A stretch of DNA of 64,000 nt from Strix aluco (Eukaryota > Chordata > Aves > Strigiformes > Strigidae), in contig NC_133954.1 of assembly GCF_031877795.1 (NCBI RefSeq), positions 9,453,466 to 9,517,465 of the forward strand. Reading direction: 5' to 3'. The position numbers were made by a program, and so were the translations under genes. Below, one piece after another: positions 20,301 through 32,463 of this stretch (positions are counted from its first letter, which is position 1; the number at the start of each line of letters is the position of its first letter). The notes below the pieces were generated by a model that saw nothing but the letters and a program-made list of their open reading frames with translations, was not told the DNA's origin and searched no databases.

Positions 20301-23300
20301 AATGAGGTGCACAGAGGGCTTGTCAACACAGCAGGGTATTTTGCCCTGCCCCAGTGGATCACTAACCACCTCCTGCGTTGCACAGGTGTAGAAGTCTGAT
20401 TGCATTAGGGCTCTGTTCTCCCAATTACAGGCCGGGTTAAGCTGAATTTACTGAGGATGTTTTGTATTTAAGCAGCAGTGCCTGCGAGAACCACACGCCC
20501 GTCAGCTGTGCGGGTGTACTTACACTGAAGTGAAAAATCCCACCGCGAACAAGCCTCTGCGTCATCCTGGATTTTCCCACCCTGAAGGCTCCAAACATTA
20601 TTAGCAAACAACACACCTCTGTACTCCAGCAAACAACGTATCCCCAGACTCTGTCAATAGTTGTTAAGTTGTGCAGGTGGGTAGGACCATGGTAATGCGA
20701 CTCCTCCAAGGTGGAATGGGGTAAGTGGTTACCTGCCAGTAAATGCCACTTTTTTATCCCCGGATTGCAGAGGGAAATTGGGAGGAGTGGGAGACTGGCT
20801 GGGGGAAGGCACTCTGGGCACAGCTGGAGATAGCCAAGGACAACCCCAGCGGCGCAGGGCTGGCTGGAGGAGAGCCTTCCTCCCGGGGCCCCGTCTCTGC
20901 GTGGCTGCTGGCTCGGGGCAGGATCACTGGCCAGTAACAGCAAGGTGTGCGGGGGCTGCCTGCACAGCAGATTGGCCTTCCCAGCACAAGCAGGCTGCAG
21001 AAATAAAGAATGAAAATTTATTTCAAGAACAAGAGAGGCAGATAGCCACAGAGCCAGGATCATGTAGGTTTTGTAAATGCACGATACTTGTTTCTGGAAT
21101 TTGAGCAAAATAAACACATGGATACCAATGAGCTGACCCAACATCAAAGAGCGTTTTCAGAGGAACAAATATTGGTTATGAATAAGACTTGGGAGTGCTT
21201 CCCTGGAATGCACCTGTGCAAATGAGGAGAAAAGGTTAAAAAATCTATTTGTCACCTCTGCTTGGAACCAAAGAGTTGTTTCCTGCATAACTGGAGCAAA
21301 CTGCTCTGCAGCTCTGAGGGCCACAGGCCAGGGCAGGGGGCAGGGGGGAGGCCTTGGGCTGAAGTGTTGAGGCCATGCAGAAGGGCTGGGACAAGGGATG
21401 GTCCTCCAGGTCCCTCTTCACCCTGGGGACAGCCCTCGGCAGCACCAGTGGCAGAATCCGCTGTTACCACCTCTGCTGGGAGCTGCTCTGACTCTTCTTT
21501 TCTTAACTAAAATGGACCTGTCTGCGCAGAGCAGATTTCTCTGAGCATGGCCCTACCCAGGATGTGCTCATAAAAGACAAAGTATTAATCTGACAGCTCA
21601 AAAAGAGCAAATAAAATCTGTGAGCTGGCCCAAGCAGCTGCTCTGCCCAGTTGTTCTTGGGGGGTGCTCTGCCCTGTGTCCTGCATTATGCACTGAGACC
21701 ACCTCCCTCACCCACCAGCTCCAGAAAACCTTCCAGAAATCCGACACACGAGAAGAGAAGTGGCACCATGTGAAACACATCAGAAGTGACATGGGAAGTC
21801 AACCGAGCAGTGAAGCTGGGCAGGAAGTGGACTGCTGCTATCTTCCTCCCTCCTCCTCTTCACCTTTCCGGTCTTCCTCCCTCCTCTGCGGCCTCCAAAA
21901 ATGAAGAAAACATGGTAAGCACTGAAACAGCTACCTGAAAAAGCCACAGAGGGCTGTGACCTCCCTGGGATTGATGGCACAACGGTTACAAACAGAGCAA
22001 GCCCAGGCAGCTCCCAGGGAAACCTCTGAGGGATGCCTGACCTGCTTTGTACTTGACTGGACCTTGACCAGGCTGCCAAGCAGCGCGGGGCAGGGGGGAG
22101 ACCACGAGCACCCACCGAGGTCTGGAGCTGCGTCCTGCTGTCACCTCCGGACACCCCCTGAGACACCCCGAGCCGAGCCAGCCCCTTCTTTTGGCGTGGG
22201 AGCACGCAGGCCCAGCGTCTAGCACTGAGCCCGAAGCGTTCAGCGACATTCGTGGTGGTGTGGGCTGCCTGGGGAGGGGACGCGAGGCCGGGCTGATGCT
22301 GGGACAGGCTGGGGCAGGAGGCAGCCCCTCGCACCCCCGCTGAACCCCGCTACCGCGGGGCTGCTGTTAACAGCCACGTGCCTGCTGCAGACACCTCCCC
22401 GCTTCCGAAGCCTCCACCAGGTGAGTCACCGTTTTTCCTGGAACAGCAAAACTCATTTACTCAGAACAGTGATGAGGCCCTCTGGTTCCCCCGAGGGAAC
22501 GTTAATCAGTCTCGTCTTACTGAAAAAGGACCTTTTGTTTTCTAGACCTTACAGTTAAGGTTTTCGTAGACTGAAAGCGCAAGCGGCTGTGGAAGCCACG
22601 CCGTGCCCGGGAGCGTCCGTGAGAGTCAGAGGCCACGAGCGGGGCGAGGGAAGGGACCAGCTCCCTCCGTCCTGCCCACGCGGCCGCACGCTCCGCGGTG
22701 GGGGCTGGCCGGGCTGCCCCGAGCCGACAGATGTGTCTGTGCAGGAGGGAATTGAAAAGCAACCGCTATGGCCCCGAGCGTGCCAGAGGCGCGGGCTGGG
22801 CTGCAGCAGAGCTCCACACGCCTGTCTGCACACGCCGGGTGGTGTGAGGGCTTCGGCAGCCAGCGAGGGGAAAACCACTGACGTCAACGGAATAGGATGA
22901 GGTCCTGCTGTTGCCCTGCACGGGCAAAGCCGAGGTGGCAGCACCCGGTGGTTCCTACAGCCTCCCTCAAGGAATCACCTTGCTGTGCAGGTGGAGCACT
23001 GAGAAAAAGCCTTTTCTGGCCAGTGTTGTGTGACACTGGCAGTTTACTATGTGCAAACAGGCTACAGAGAAGCCCAAAAGAAGACTGGCATCTAGAGACT
23101 CCCTGCCCCAAAGGGCACTGGGGATGTTGTACAGACGTTGTCAGCACATAACACCATCTCCCGAGCCGCTGCCACCCAGGATGCACATCTTGGATTTCTC
23201 TGGGGTGTTTTCTCAGAGATCGGGGACATTAAAGCCAGCAAAAGAGCAGAGAACAGCTCTCTGCAGCACGCATCTGCAGCTTGCATTTTGCTTTCAAAAT

Positions 23301-26300
23301 TGCAAAGAGTTAGAGACTGGCTTCTTCTTTTCCTGAGGCAACGGATCATTTCCAGTGAGGAAACCTCGTGTGGGGAATAAATGCCTCCATGCTGCTGCGG
23401 TGTGTGATGCTGCAGGAGGGCGGCAGCAGGCAGCACCCGCTGTGCCACGTGGTAGCACCCATCTGTCAGAAGCTGAGACCTCAGGGTCCAAAACTTTGCT
23501 TAGAAAGATGCTTCTAGGACCCGCCCCGGATACAGCCGTGAACAATCCCACATTGATGTAAGACACCGAATGAATCATGGAGCCACCTGGCTCCATGTAT
23601 CCAGACGTATTTTAGCCTGTGCCAAGTAACACCATCGCCCTGCAGCTAGTCATCACAGGCTTGTGGTGGCCCTGGAGGCCATCTCTGCCAGCAGAGCCTT
23701 TGGGGACCCTCAGCTGGGTTGTTCAAGGGGTTCTGCTCACTGGGGTTCTTGGGTGCCACAGGATCTTTCCAGTGCCTGCGCCAGACACCTCCCAATCAAG
23801 GACAGCCTGGCGCAAAGGCACGTGACCACGGGCTAAGAGAAGACCTTCCAGTCAGGGTGTGGAACCATAACTTGGTGTTTCCAAGGAGCAGCGATGCTCC
23901 CTCCTCTCTTGCTGCTGCAGCCGGGTCTCTGGGAGTCAGGCGGCGGCTGGGCCTACGGCACGGGTGCGCTGTGCACAAAGCCTGCAGACAGTGCGCGGAG
24001 CCGAGATGGAGGCATCCCACCTCCGGACGTGCAGGCTTGTTTGTGCTCCAGTGACCTCCCGGCAGAAGCATTTCTGCACACGCTGGTGGCACTGCAAGAG
24101 GAGAGACATTAACCTCTGAGCTCCAGCTGCTGACAGCTTTCAACTAAATAACCATGGAAAAGTTTTCTCCTCCAGGGTAAGCCTGAGGTTTCATGGTGGG
24201 TGGAAGAAGAAAAGGAAATTAAACCCAGCTCTTCCTGCTCTGCCTGACCAGTGGACTATCCTTCCCACCTCAGAACTGCATTTTAAACTAATACCACCAG
24301 TTTCCCCTTTTCCAGGAATGTGACTCCTGCAACCCCAGGGCACGGAACCATGAAACGGCTTTTTGTCTTGGAGCTGGCGTCTTTGTTATCAAGGTGAAGC
24401 CAACGAGAACAATTGCTTTCCACACTTGCTTTTCCTCTTCATAATCAGCATTGTTTGCTCATGCTGCAGTGCCCCACGCCAGCAACTGATAGGGATTGGC
24501 CGTTCAGGTGAATTGCACCCATATTTGTTCAACGGAAAAACCTGTAAACCCTACTGCAACCAGGGTAGGGAGAGGATTCTGGGCACAGCCAGAAGTGTTA
24601 ATTACTGCTCTTATTGCTAATAGCACGGGTGAGTGGGAATGAAAGAAGGGACAGCACAGGAAGGGGAAAGGTAGAGCCAAAGTGTATGGAGGGCCTCCGG
24701 ATGGGTGCAGCAGCAAAGGGCTAGAGAAGAATAGGCTGATTATTGTGGGTTTACTGGGATAAAGTGGGCAAGGATGGTGAGACAGGTGAGAATCATTGGG
24801 TGCTGGAGGGCTGCCAGGGGCTGTGAGCGGGACTGGGCAGTGCTGAGGGTGCGCAGCTACCTCCCTGCAGCTGTGCATGGACAGACAGCGCGCGTTTCTG
24901 TCTTAGGGTGGCTGAAATCCCCCGACATCTGTAGCAGCCTTTGGGGGACTGAGGATCAGGCACTGTCTCAGCAGCTGCTCCCAGACCTCCCCTGGCAGAA
25001 GAGTCAGGATGTGCTCCTGGGATCCGTTTTCCACGTGGAGCCACACACTGGCCACGCACAAAGTGCTCAGAGAGTGGCACCTTCCCCTCGGATCCTTGTA
25101 GCCTGGGCACACATTGGGACTCCACAAGGTGCTCACTTTGCCTTTGTCTGCAGCCCAGGGAAGCAGCCGGACTGTGGGGTGGGCTTCTGCGCAGCTCCCG
25201 TTCCCGGGGACCCAGAGACAATGACACCACGGTTCGTCTGACGGGCGGCATTGCGAAGGGCTGACTCACAGCTGCTGACACTTGTCACGCCGAAAGCATT
25301 CTGATATTTATGGAGGGCTGTTCACATCCGCAGCGTGGGGTATCGCAGGGCCAAATGCTCCGCGTGCCTTCTCCATGCCTCAGGCCTGGCCTGCAGTGCC
25401 CTTGCCTGACCGCTGCCGAGGCCGCGGGGCTCCCGGGCGGGAAAGGCACCTGCCCTGCTCTGCCCACGCTCCCCCCATGGGGCCGGGCCTTTTCTCGGTG
25501 GAAGAGGCATCTCTTTGTCCTGGCCACAGGCCTGTCCATTCCTGTCCCACGCGGTCCTGCAATACTTTCATTTCAGGCTTTGCCCTTGACTCAGGGATGC
25601 CAAGGGGTCTCCGACAGGGATGGCCAGGCCATGGTGGGAACAACCCACTAGCACAGAGCTCACAGCAAAGCATTAGCAGCCCTGAAGCCCCCTCCACAAG
25701 GCAAATGCCCATCACACACCACTTTATTAAAAAACTCTTGGTTTTGATGTGGGGAAACCCATCGCTCCTTCTCTTTCAAGTCCTTGCCCCTGCTATTGTC
25801 CAAGCCTGCAGGAAAAGGAAGGAGAAGAGGCCGTCGCGGTTCCTTCCTGCACAGACACGGCTGCCTGCGGGCAGGGAGGCTCGGTGGGGCTGCTCCGTGC
25901 GCGCCTGGCTCCTCTCCACGCCGGAGCCGAGCTGTGAGCGGGCTCCAGCCTCTGGGACTGCCACGCCAACACCTTTCACCAGGGCAAAATTCACTTCAAG
26001 GCTAAAGGAAAGGAAGCTGCTAATGGACTCTAATGGAGTTGTGGTGACTCTCCTGGGAGGCAGACAAGCTGTCCTGAAGAGAGAAAAAGCAGCAAACAGA
26101 TCAGTAGCGCTTCCATGGTTGTTCTGGCTGTCACTCGCAGACATCCCTTGGGGTCGCAGCTTCAACAAATTATAATGGGGGAAGATTTGCAGCTCCGGGT
26201 GTGACCACCGAGGCAGGCAGGATGGGAAATCCGGGTGTCGGTGCCACCACTTTGGAGGACTTTGGGTACCTCATGTTCTGTCTCACCAGCATCCCGATTC

Positions 26301-27430
26301 TGCCAGATAACACCGGCATCCTCCCCTGGAGAGGAGCTCTTTGGTCAGCTGTCCTGCTGGAGATGGAGCCTGACCCATGCCTCAGGCATGACGTGCTGGC
26401 CTCTTTAAGTTTTATTTTGCCACTAGGAATTTTCAGCGCTTTTCTTATGACACTGACGAAAATGTGCCACGGGAAAACAGAACAAACCAAGAAGAGATGC
26501 TCAGCGTTTACAAGAACAAGATGGTTTGCCTCTGGTTTTGTTTCCCTGCATGTTTGTGAATTAGCGCTTGCCCGTGGCCCCCCCCTCCCTCCCTTATCCC
26601 CGAGCTGTGGATAACCCCTGATGCTACAGCTCCCCGCCCGCAGCACAAGGAAAGGATCAGCTCCTAGACCTTGGCCAAGAAACAAACGGCTCCAAACTAC
26701 AGAGCCCTTTGAGAGCACTGCATGCAGGTCACGGTTTATTTATTGATTCGTTTGAACAGCAGAAGTGCTGCATTACTGCTTCCTCCCCTCTTAAGTGCCG
26801 CGGTTCTGTGCTGCAGCTCTGGGCCAGCAAAACCGGCACGAGAATGAGCTCATGACACTGGAAGCGCACGCTCAGCTCCAGGCTCGGCTCACACGTCCAA
26901 GCGTCACCTCGGAGCTCCTTCTCTCCCTCGGTAACACGCCCTTGGAGCTTGGTGCTTGTTTCCAGAGGCCCCGGGATCCTCCCGAGGTACCAGCACAGCG
27001 CAAAGCGTGGCTCTCCCACCTTGTCTCCTTGCTGGGCTTTCCCACCGCCGTGTTCACGGTTTGCAGAAGTGGGAATCGTGCCTCAGTGGCCACTGACAGG
27101 CCACAGGGAGCCAGGATTTCTATGGTGCAAGTTTGTGTTTCAAAGGGAAGACGCCAACCGCTCCCAAGAATGTGCTGTTTCTGGATTTCTTGGGCATTCT
27201 CTGACCCCCAGCAGCAGCAGCGAGAGGGGAGGTTGGAAAAGCACCCGCCTGTGAGGCGTGAGGACATTCAAGCATCAAACTGAGCTTTTAGCCCCTTTAA
27301 AAAATTAATAAAGGGCACCATGCTGTTCCACTTAAACCAGAATAACATGACGCACAGCTCGGAGGAAGATTTAGAAACTTTTTTTGGGAAATAACACAGG
27401 GAAGAAAACCCATAAAAGCCTAATTAGGGC
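11373..27430. other. Intergenic DNA right of TNS4: no gene recognised
   Basis: About 16 kb, locally GC-rich (13.3-15.1, 22-23 and 25-26 kb). It contains many long but unconvincing open frames and no protein family that I recognise. It should include the TNS4 promoter and any noncoding first exon, but neither could be fixed from sequence. No tRNA, rRNA or obvious young transposon was seen. Confidence 0.6.
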
Positions 27431-27582
27431 TTGATCTGTCGGCACGCTGCAGCTCCCTCATCTTCCCGCAGGACTCGGCTTCCCAGCAGAGCTCTTCTGC
27501 AACACGGACCGATTTCATCCGCTCTTTGTGCTCGTTTTAGTTCTGCCGCAGGTTCGGGGGTGCGAGAAATCCGGTGGTCTGC

Positions 27583-27601
27583 TGTTGCCCTCCAGTGGCA
27601 G
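27583..27601 (-). promoter_or_regulatory. CTCF-like motif, minus orientation
   Basis: On the minus strand this reads GCCACTGGAGGGCA, which agrees with the core CCASYAGRGGGC at 11 of 12 positions. It lies in a moderately CpG-rich segment (about 27.43-27.95 kb) and points away from the plus-strand motif 2 kb to the right. The motif was matched by eye; binding is inference. Confidence 0.5.
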
Positions 27602-27667
27602 CGGCTCACGGCGCTTCCCTCCTGCCCGGCCCGCAGCAGCCGCTCGTTTCCCCCTGGTGTTTAATAG

Positions 27668-27703
27668 GCGGCTAATGAGCATGTGGCTAATGAGCAGGCG
27701 GCC
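27668..27703. repeat. Short 15-bp tandem duplication
   Basis: Two adjacent units built on GGCTAATGAGCA (27668-27682 and 27683-27697) differ at two positions. A partial third copy, GCGGCC, follows. This is a local duplication of unknown meaning. Confidence 0.7.
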
Positions 27704-28729
27704 AACCCACCCCAAGCGAGTGCAGATGCTGATGCACTAGAGGCAAAGCGGAGGGAAGCGTTCCCGCCCTGCTCCGCCGGCCTTTCCCAGGACGGGAGGA
27801 GGCTGAAGCCGTGTCGATGCCGCCCGACTCCGCGCCCTCGCACCCGCAGCACCCGCAGCACCCGCCTGTTCCTGCAGCTCCGCGGAAACCGCTCCGGGAC
27901 GCGCCCATCGCCCGTTCCAACTGTGAAATGGGAATGGCCTGATTTTTAAACCTTTTTCTTCTATTTCTCTTTCAGATTCTTTCTAGGCTGGGCCGGGAGA
28001 CCAGTCCACAGCAGTTCCAGGACAGCGACGTTTTTCCCCGTTTAGCAGAGCTTTGCGTTTGTGCTGCCTCCCTCGGAACGCCCCTTGCTCCGAGGGGTGA
28101 TGGCAGCACAAATAACCAGGTGCAATTCTTCCAGCTGACGCTTCCCTCAGCACTGACGAAGCCCAGTTTAGGGCTTCCCTTTAACACACCAGGTCACACC
28201 ACTTTATTTTCTGTTTTTCTGACTAAGTCTCTCCTGTGTTTTCTCAGAGATGATAAAGACCTCCTAGATTAAATCTTCCTTGGCAGCCCTGCTTTCTAAA
28301 GCATTGATCCCTGTGACCTGATACACAGATAATCACATTACTACAAATCCAATACTGCGTTATCCAGCCCATCACAGGAGATAAGCTCAGAGCACAGCTC
28401 TCACCACTTGGGTCTGGTCATGCGGCAGGTGCCCTCCGTGACCTCCCCAGCATCGCTGCAGGCAGCACGTTCTCATCGCCAACCCCATTTTCCTTCACAA
28501 TGCTCCTTTTGAAGCATTTTTGTAGTTCCCTCCCCCTGTGACCATGCTGCTTACAGGGCTGTGCACCACTTCACAACCCAAGTTGTGAGGGAGGGCAGCG
28601 CTGTTTGTCACCCGTGTGTCCGCCGGGCGCCCAGCACCCTCCGTGCGGAAGGGCAGCCCCCAGGCTGGGCGGCAGCAGCACTGGCAGCCCCGAGGCCCTG
28701 AGCAGGGACAGGCCCCCACGACCTCGATG

Positions 28730-29229
28730 AGTGGGTTCAGTTTTGGGCCCCTCACTCCAAAAAGGCCATTGAATGACTCGAGCGTGTCCAGAGAAGGGCA
28801 ACGGAGCTGGTGCAGGGTCTGGAGCACAGGTCTGATGGGGAGCGGCTGAGGGAACTGGGGGGGTTTAGTCTGGAGAAGAGGAGGCTGAGGGGAGACCTCC
28901 TGGCCCTCTGCAACTCCCTGAAAGGAGGGTGCAGAGAGGGGGGATGAGTCTCTTGAGCCAAGGAACCAGCACCAGGCCAAGAGGGAATGGCCTCAAGCTG
29001 CGCCAGGGCAGGGTCAGACTGGCTCTTAGGAAGGATTTCTTTGCAGAAGGGGCTGTTGGGCGTTGGAATGGGCTGCCCAGGGCAGGGGGGAGTCCCCATC
29101 CCTGGAGGGGTTGAAGAGTCGGGTTGACCCAGCGCTGAGGGATCTGGTGGAGTTGGGAATGGTCAGGGTGAGGTTCGTGGTTGGGCTGGAGGAGCTTCAA
29201 GGGCTTTTCCAACCGAGATGATTCTGTGA
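28730..29229 (+). mobile_element. CR1 LINE, 5'-truncated 3' end
   Basis: The stretch has the standard avian CR1 3' landmarks in order: TTTTGGGCCCCTCACT, GAGCGTGTCCAGAGAAGGG, a CTGGAGAAGAGGAGGCT block, the AAGGATTTCTTTGCAGAAGG block, the CTGGAGGGGTT block and the end CCAACCGAGATGATTCTGTGA. It therefore lies in sense orientation on the plus strand and keeps the usual 3' terminus with one ATTCTGTGA unit. The 5' limit is approximate. No reverse-transcriptase frame is retained. It ends directly at the left border of the CpG island. Confidence 0.92.
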
Positions 29230-29531
29230 CCCCCAAAGGCCCCACCACAGCCACTGTGCTGCACCCATGGGCAGCCATGGCGGGGGCCGGCCGGGCCCCT
29301 CAGGCAGCGCGGGGGGCAGCGGACATGCCTCCTCAGCAAGGCGGGCCAGGCCCCGCACCCCGCTGCCCTCATCCCCCTTCCCGCCATTTCCCCTCAGCCC
29401 CCGGGCCCGCCCCGCCTCCCCGGGCCGCTCCAAGGCGCGGGGGGGCCGCAGCCCCTCGGCCCGCTCCGACCGCGGCCGGATGGCGCCGCCTCCCCCCGGC
29501 CCCCCCCCGCCCGGGAATGGGCCGCGCTGGT

Positions 29532-29537
29532 CACGTG
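29532..29537. promoter_or_regulatory. CACGTG E-box (USF/MITF type)
   Basis: A palindromic CACGTG within GTCACGTGGC, 27 bases left of the CTCF motif, fits the USF-type consensus. Function is inferred. Confidence 0.5.
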
Positions 29538-29563
29538 GCCCGGCGGAGCCGCCTGCCCGCCCG

Positions 29564-29582
29564 GGGCCGCCAGGGGGCGCTG
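29564..29582 (+). promoter_or_regulatory. CTCF motif, plus orientation, near consensus
   Basis: GGGCCGCCAGGGGGCGCTG agrees with the canonical 19-base CTCF motif as I remember it at 16 positions, including the full CCAGGGGGCGCT core. It lies inside the CpG island. Its CpG positions would make binding methylation-sensitive. Confidence 0.65.
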
Positions 29583-29625
29583 CGGCGGGTGCGTGTGGGG
29601 CTGTGGGGAGCGTCAGCGGGGGCCG

Positions 29626-29690
29626 TCCCCTTCCCCTTCCCCTTCCCCTTCCCCTTCCCTCTGTTCCCCTTCCCCTTCCCCTCCTCTCCC
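29626..29690. repeat. (CCCCTT)n hexanucleotide repeat
   Basis: Roughly eight CCCCTT units, interrupted once by a CTCTGTT variant, lie in the CpG island. The minus strand is a run of GGGG tracts separated by AA. Confidence 0.9.
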
Positions 29691-30379
29691 CATGTTTTGG
29701 CTACCCCGGCCTTCACGTGGGGACCCGACGCCAAGCTCGGCTGGGCCACGTTGCACCACGGCCCTCCCCGGGTGGGTTCAGCGATCCCTCGAGGTGTTCA
29801 TCGGCGTCGCGGGGTGGTGTCTTTGCTGGGCCCCCGACGCTCTGCCCCGGGCACACGCGCTCGTCCCTCGTGGTCAGGCTCTGCCGCGCTGTGGCAAAGC
29901 CACCTCCTGCGGACTCGGTGGCAGGGAATGGTTCGGTGTGTTTTTGTGGCTCAAAAAGGGGGTGAAATCCCGCAGCCGCCTCTCGCGGCAGGAGCGATGC
30001 GGCCTCGCTGGGCCGGGCTCCCCTCAGCTCGGCTCCCGTGGCAATGGGGGTGCCGTGACAGCAAAGCTTCGTGTGCCCGTCGCCTGAGGTGCTGCGGGGA
30101 GGGTGCAGGGAGGGGACGGTGCTGCTCCGGCGTTAATGGGATCGTGTCCTGCCCGCTGGTATTCGATGTGGTGGCCCGGCCTGGGGGTTTGCGAGCCCTT
30201 CCCAGAAAAGCAGTGAGAAACCTTGCACCACGGAGCTCAGCGGCCTCCTCGCTGCCTGGAGGGTGTTTATTTTTGTCATTAAAAGGCAAGCATGTGTTTC
30301 TCTTCTCTCCTGCTACGTCTACAACTGCCTGCTGGGGATTTTAAATTATTTTTATTATTTTATATTTCATTTATGTCTG

Positions 30380-30610
30380 GAGGCTCTTTCATGATAGAGT
30401 CTGTACAAACACAGAGTCTTTCCTACTGAGTTTACAATCTAGGCAGACAATGGATGGGAGAAATTAAGTGTTAATGGCCCAGTTTTATAGCTTGGGAATT
30501 GAGACCTGCTGTTCCTCAGTGCCTGGTCTCAGATCATGTGGAGAATGTGTAGGCAAGCTGGGAAGGGAACCAGATCCCAAGCTTCCCTTTGCGCTGAGGC
30601 GTTCAGGCTG
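30380..30610. repeat. Possible old SINE-like relic (MIR/CORE type)
   Basis: Words like GAGTTTACAATCTAGGCAGACAA, GGGAGAAATTAAGTG and GGGAAGGGAACCAGATCCCAAG follow the order of an old amniote SINE-like repeat that contains 'accession' of lost tRNA-like ends. Strongly diverged; recognised from memory only. Confidence 0.35.
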
Positions 30611-30892
30611 CTGTTTCTTCAGAGCCTGAGATGAAGAAGTGAGCAGGACTCACTGAAACGGGGAGGAACTGGTTCACAAAGCCACCCCACGCCAAGCGCT
30701 CTGCTCAGGAAAGCAAGTCCCGAGGGTGGAGGCAGAGCACGGGGTAGGAAAGTTCAGGAAAGCACCAAAGTGCCTGGAAAGCTGGTGCCAGGTCAGGGGT
30801 GGTTGACAGAAGCCCTGGTACAGTTTGGCTTCGCGCTGCTGTCCAGAGCCTGCCAAACCTGGAACCAACGCTTTTAAATGTTTATTTTGCAG

Positions 30893-30986
30893 GGAAAGCT
30901 GGTGGATGCGCTTTGTCCAGAAGCGCTGCAGCAGCCGAGAGTGCTTCACCTAGGAGAGGAGACTCCAGAGGACGGGAGTGTGGCAG
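30893..30986 (+). other. Candidate internal exon with strong splice sites
   Basis: This is a 94-base segment with a pyrimidine-rich TTTATTTTGCAG before it and GTAAGAG after it. In the frame continuous with the CpG-island candidate exon it is open and would read GKLVDALCPEALQQPRVLHL and on through EETPEDGSVA. A second frame is open as well, so coding status is unproven. It is the best-supported single exon of the plus-strand candidate. Confidence 0.45.
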
Positions 30987-32463
30987 GTAAGAGACGGGAT
31001 GACCTTCTGCTCAAGTCCTTCAGCATTTGCTGACGCTGTCAGGAATCGCTGAAGGATTACCTTCACTGAAACAAAGCTGCAGGAGCAGGTCAGGGTCTCT
31101 CTGCAGCTGGAGGAAGAGCAGAGCAGAGACAAACAGGGTCACGCCACTCCCTGCTGCCGACCCACTCCAGTCCTGTTGTCTCAACAGCTTACCCACACCT
31201 GGGTGCTTGACTGATGGCAGTGAGAAAATCCACATTTTCTGAGCAGCGGTAGGACTCAGGCTCAAAGCGTGACCTTGGCTACTCTCCGGGCAGACCTAGT
31301 GTAACCCTTAAAGGATGCCGCTGGTCCATCCTACCGTAGCAGAGCCTGGTGCACAAACAAGCTATCGTTCTATTTATCATTGTATCACTAATTTTTTTGG
31401 TGTCTGCTTGGACAGTTTTCAGAAAATTGCAGGAATTCCTTGCTGCTTGCACGTATCCTAGTTTTTAATGGTCTCGGAAAACGTCTAGCAAAACATCTTT
31501 AAGGCCAAAAAGGCATGTCTGATTCCTTATCTGTTGCACACATTCTGGTTTGCGGGGGAGAAGCGGGTTGGCAGCATCTCAGAGAACAAAATATTGAAGT
31601 GTTTTTGTAGGGGGGTGTGGGGAAACTTTCCTTGATAACAGATTTTATGTCACTGTATGTTTATTTCTTTAAGGTTTGGGTGGGTGGGGTGTGGGCTGTG
31701 GGCTGTATCCCTTTCAGGTAAAAGCCATGTGCATAGGTGGAGCAATCTTTGTTGTTTTTGTTCATTTAACTTCTGCAGAAAGCCACAAAGAAAGGACTTC
31801 TTTTCTATGCAAACAGGGGAAAGAGGCATTGCCGGAGCCAACCCACATGGAGCCAGGGAGGTTTCAGTTTGCAATAAGTGTGTTTGAAGGTGAAATGGAG
31901 GCAGTGACTTCTGCTCCCAATTACGTTTCGTAGCCCTGCGTTGCACCCTCCTGGCTGTTTGGCTGGGGGAGCCCCCACAGATGAGGAGGATGGTGTGTCG
32001 CAGGGCCTCTGCTGGGAGCGAGCACTGGCAGCGTGTCAGGAGTTTTGAAGAACATGTTGAGAGCAGCAATTGCCCCCGCGTCAGCCTCCGTTAAGAAAAA
32101 AGCGTGCAACGTTAAATTACACCTCACGCATTTTAGAGGGCACAGAAGTGTCGGCTTCGCAGGAAGAGCATCTAAGGGGTTTGGCAACCCCCCCTGAAAT
32201 TACTGGCTGAAATAATCCTGTTTCTCCACTATGTGAGAAATAATCTAATTCTGTAAGTTTTCACGTGCCATGTTGCGGACAAATATAGGAATTGCTCCGT
32301 AACATAACACCAGCAAGTTTTTAATATGCTGGGTTTTAGGGAAATAGAAACACTCTAGCAGTAAGCACAGATACCGTCTGCTGTGGCAATTTCTGTTCTA
32401 ACTTCTGCCAGCTGTGGCTTTCCTACTGTGCAAAATTTACACCTTTGCTAAGTTTGTTCTCAC

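Larger units (their letters stand above)
29240..30100. promoter_or_regulatory. CpG island / candidate promoter or boundary
   Basis: The stretch is very rich in C, G and CpG, densest at 29,280-29,600, and contrasts with the flanking DNA. It contains a CACGTG E-box (29532-29537), a near-consensus CTCF motif (29564-29582) and a GTGCGT splice-donor-like site after 29588. It probably marks an active promoter or a regulatory boundary between TNS4 and CCR7. Confidence 0.65.

Noticed and set aside
25282..26175. 297-codon plus-strand open frame
   Set aside because: Composition follows local GC bias, with no family resemblance, splice context or partner. Long stop-free frames are expected in GC-rich avian DNA.
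29181..30344. 387-codon plus-strand open frame over the CpG island
   Set aside because: It starts in the CR1 tail, is Pro/Ala/Arg/Gly-rich from CpG content, runs through the CCCCTT repeat as PFPFPF and resembles no family. Only its small part up to 29588 is kept as a possible first exon.
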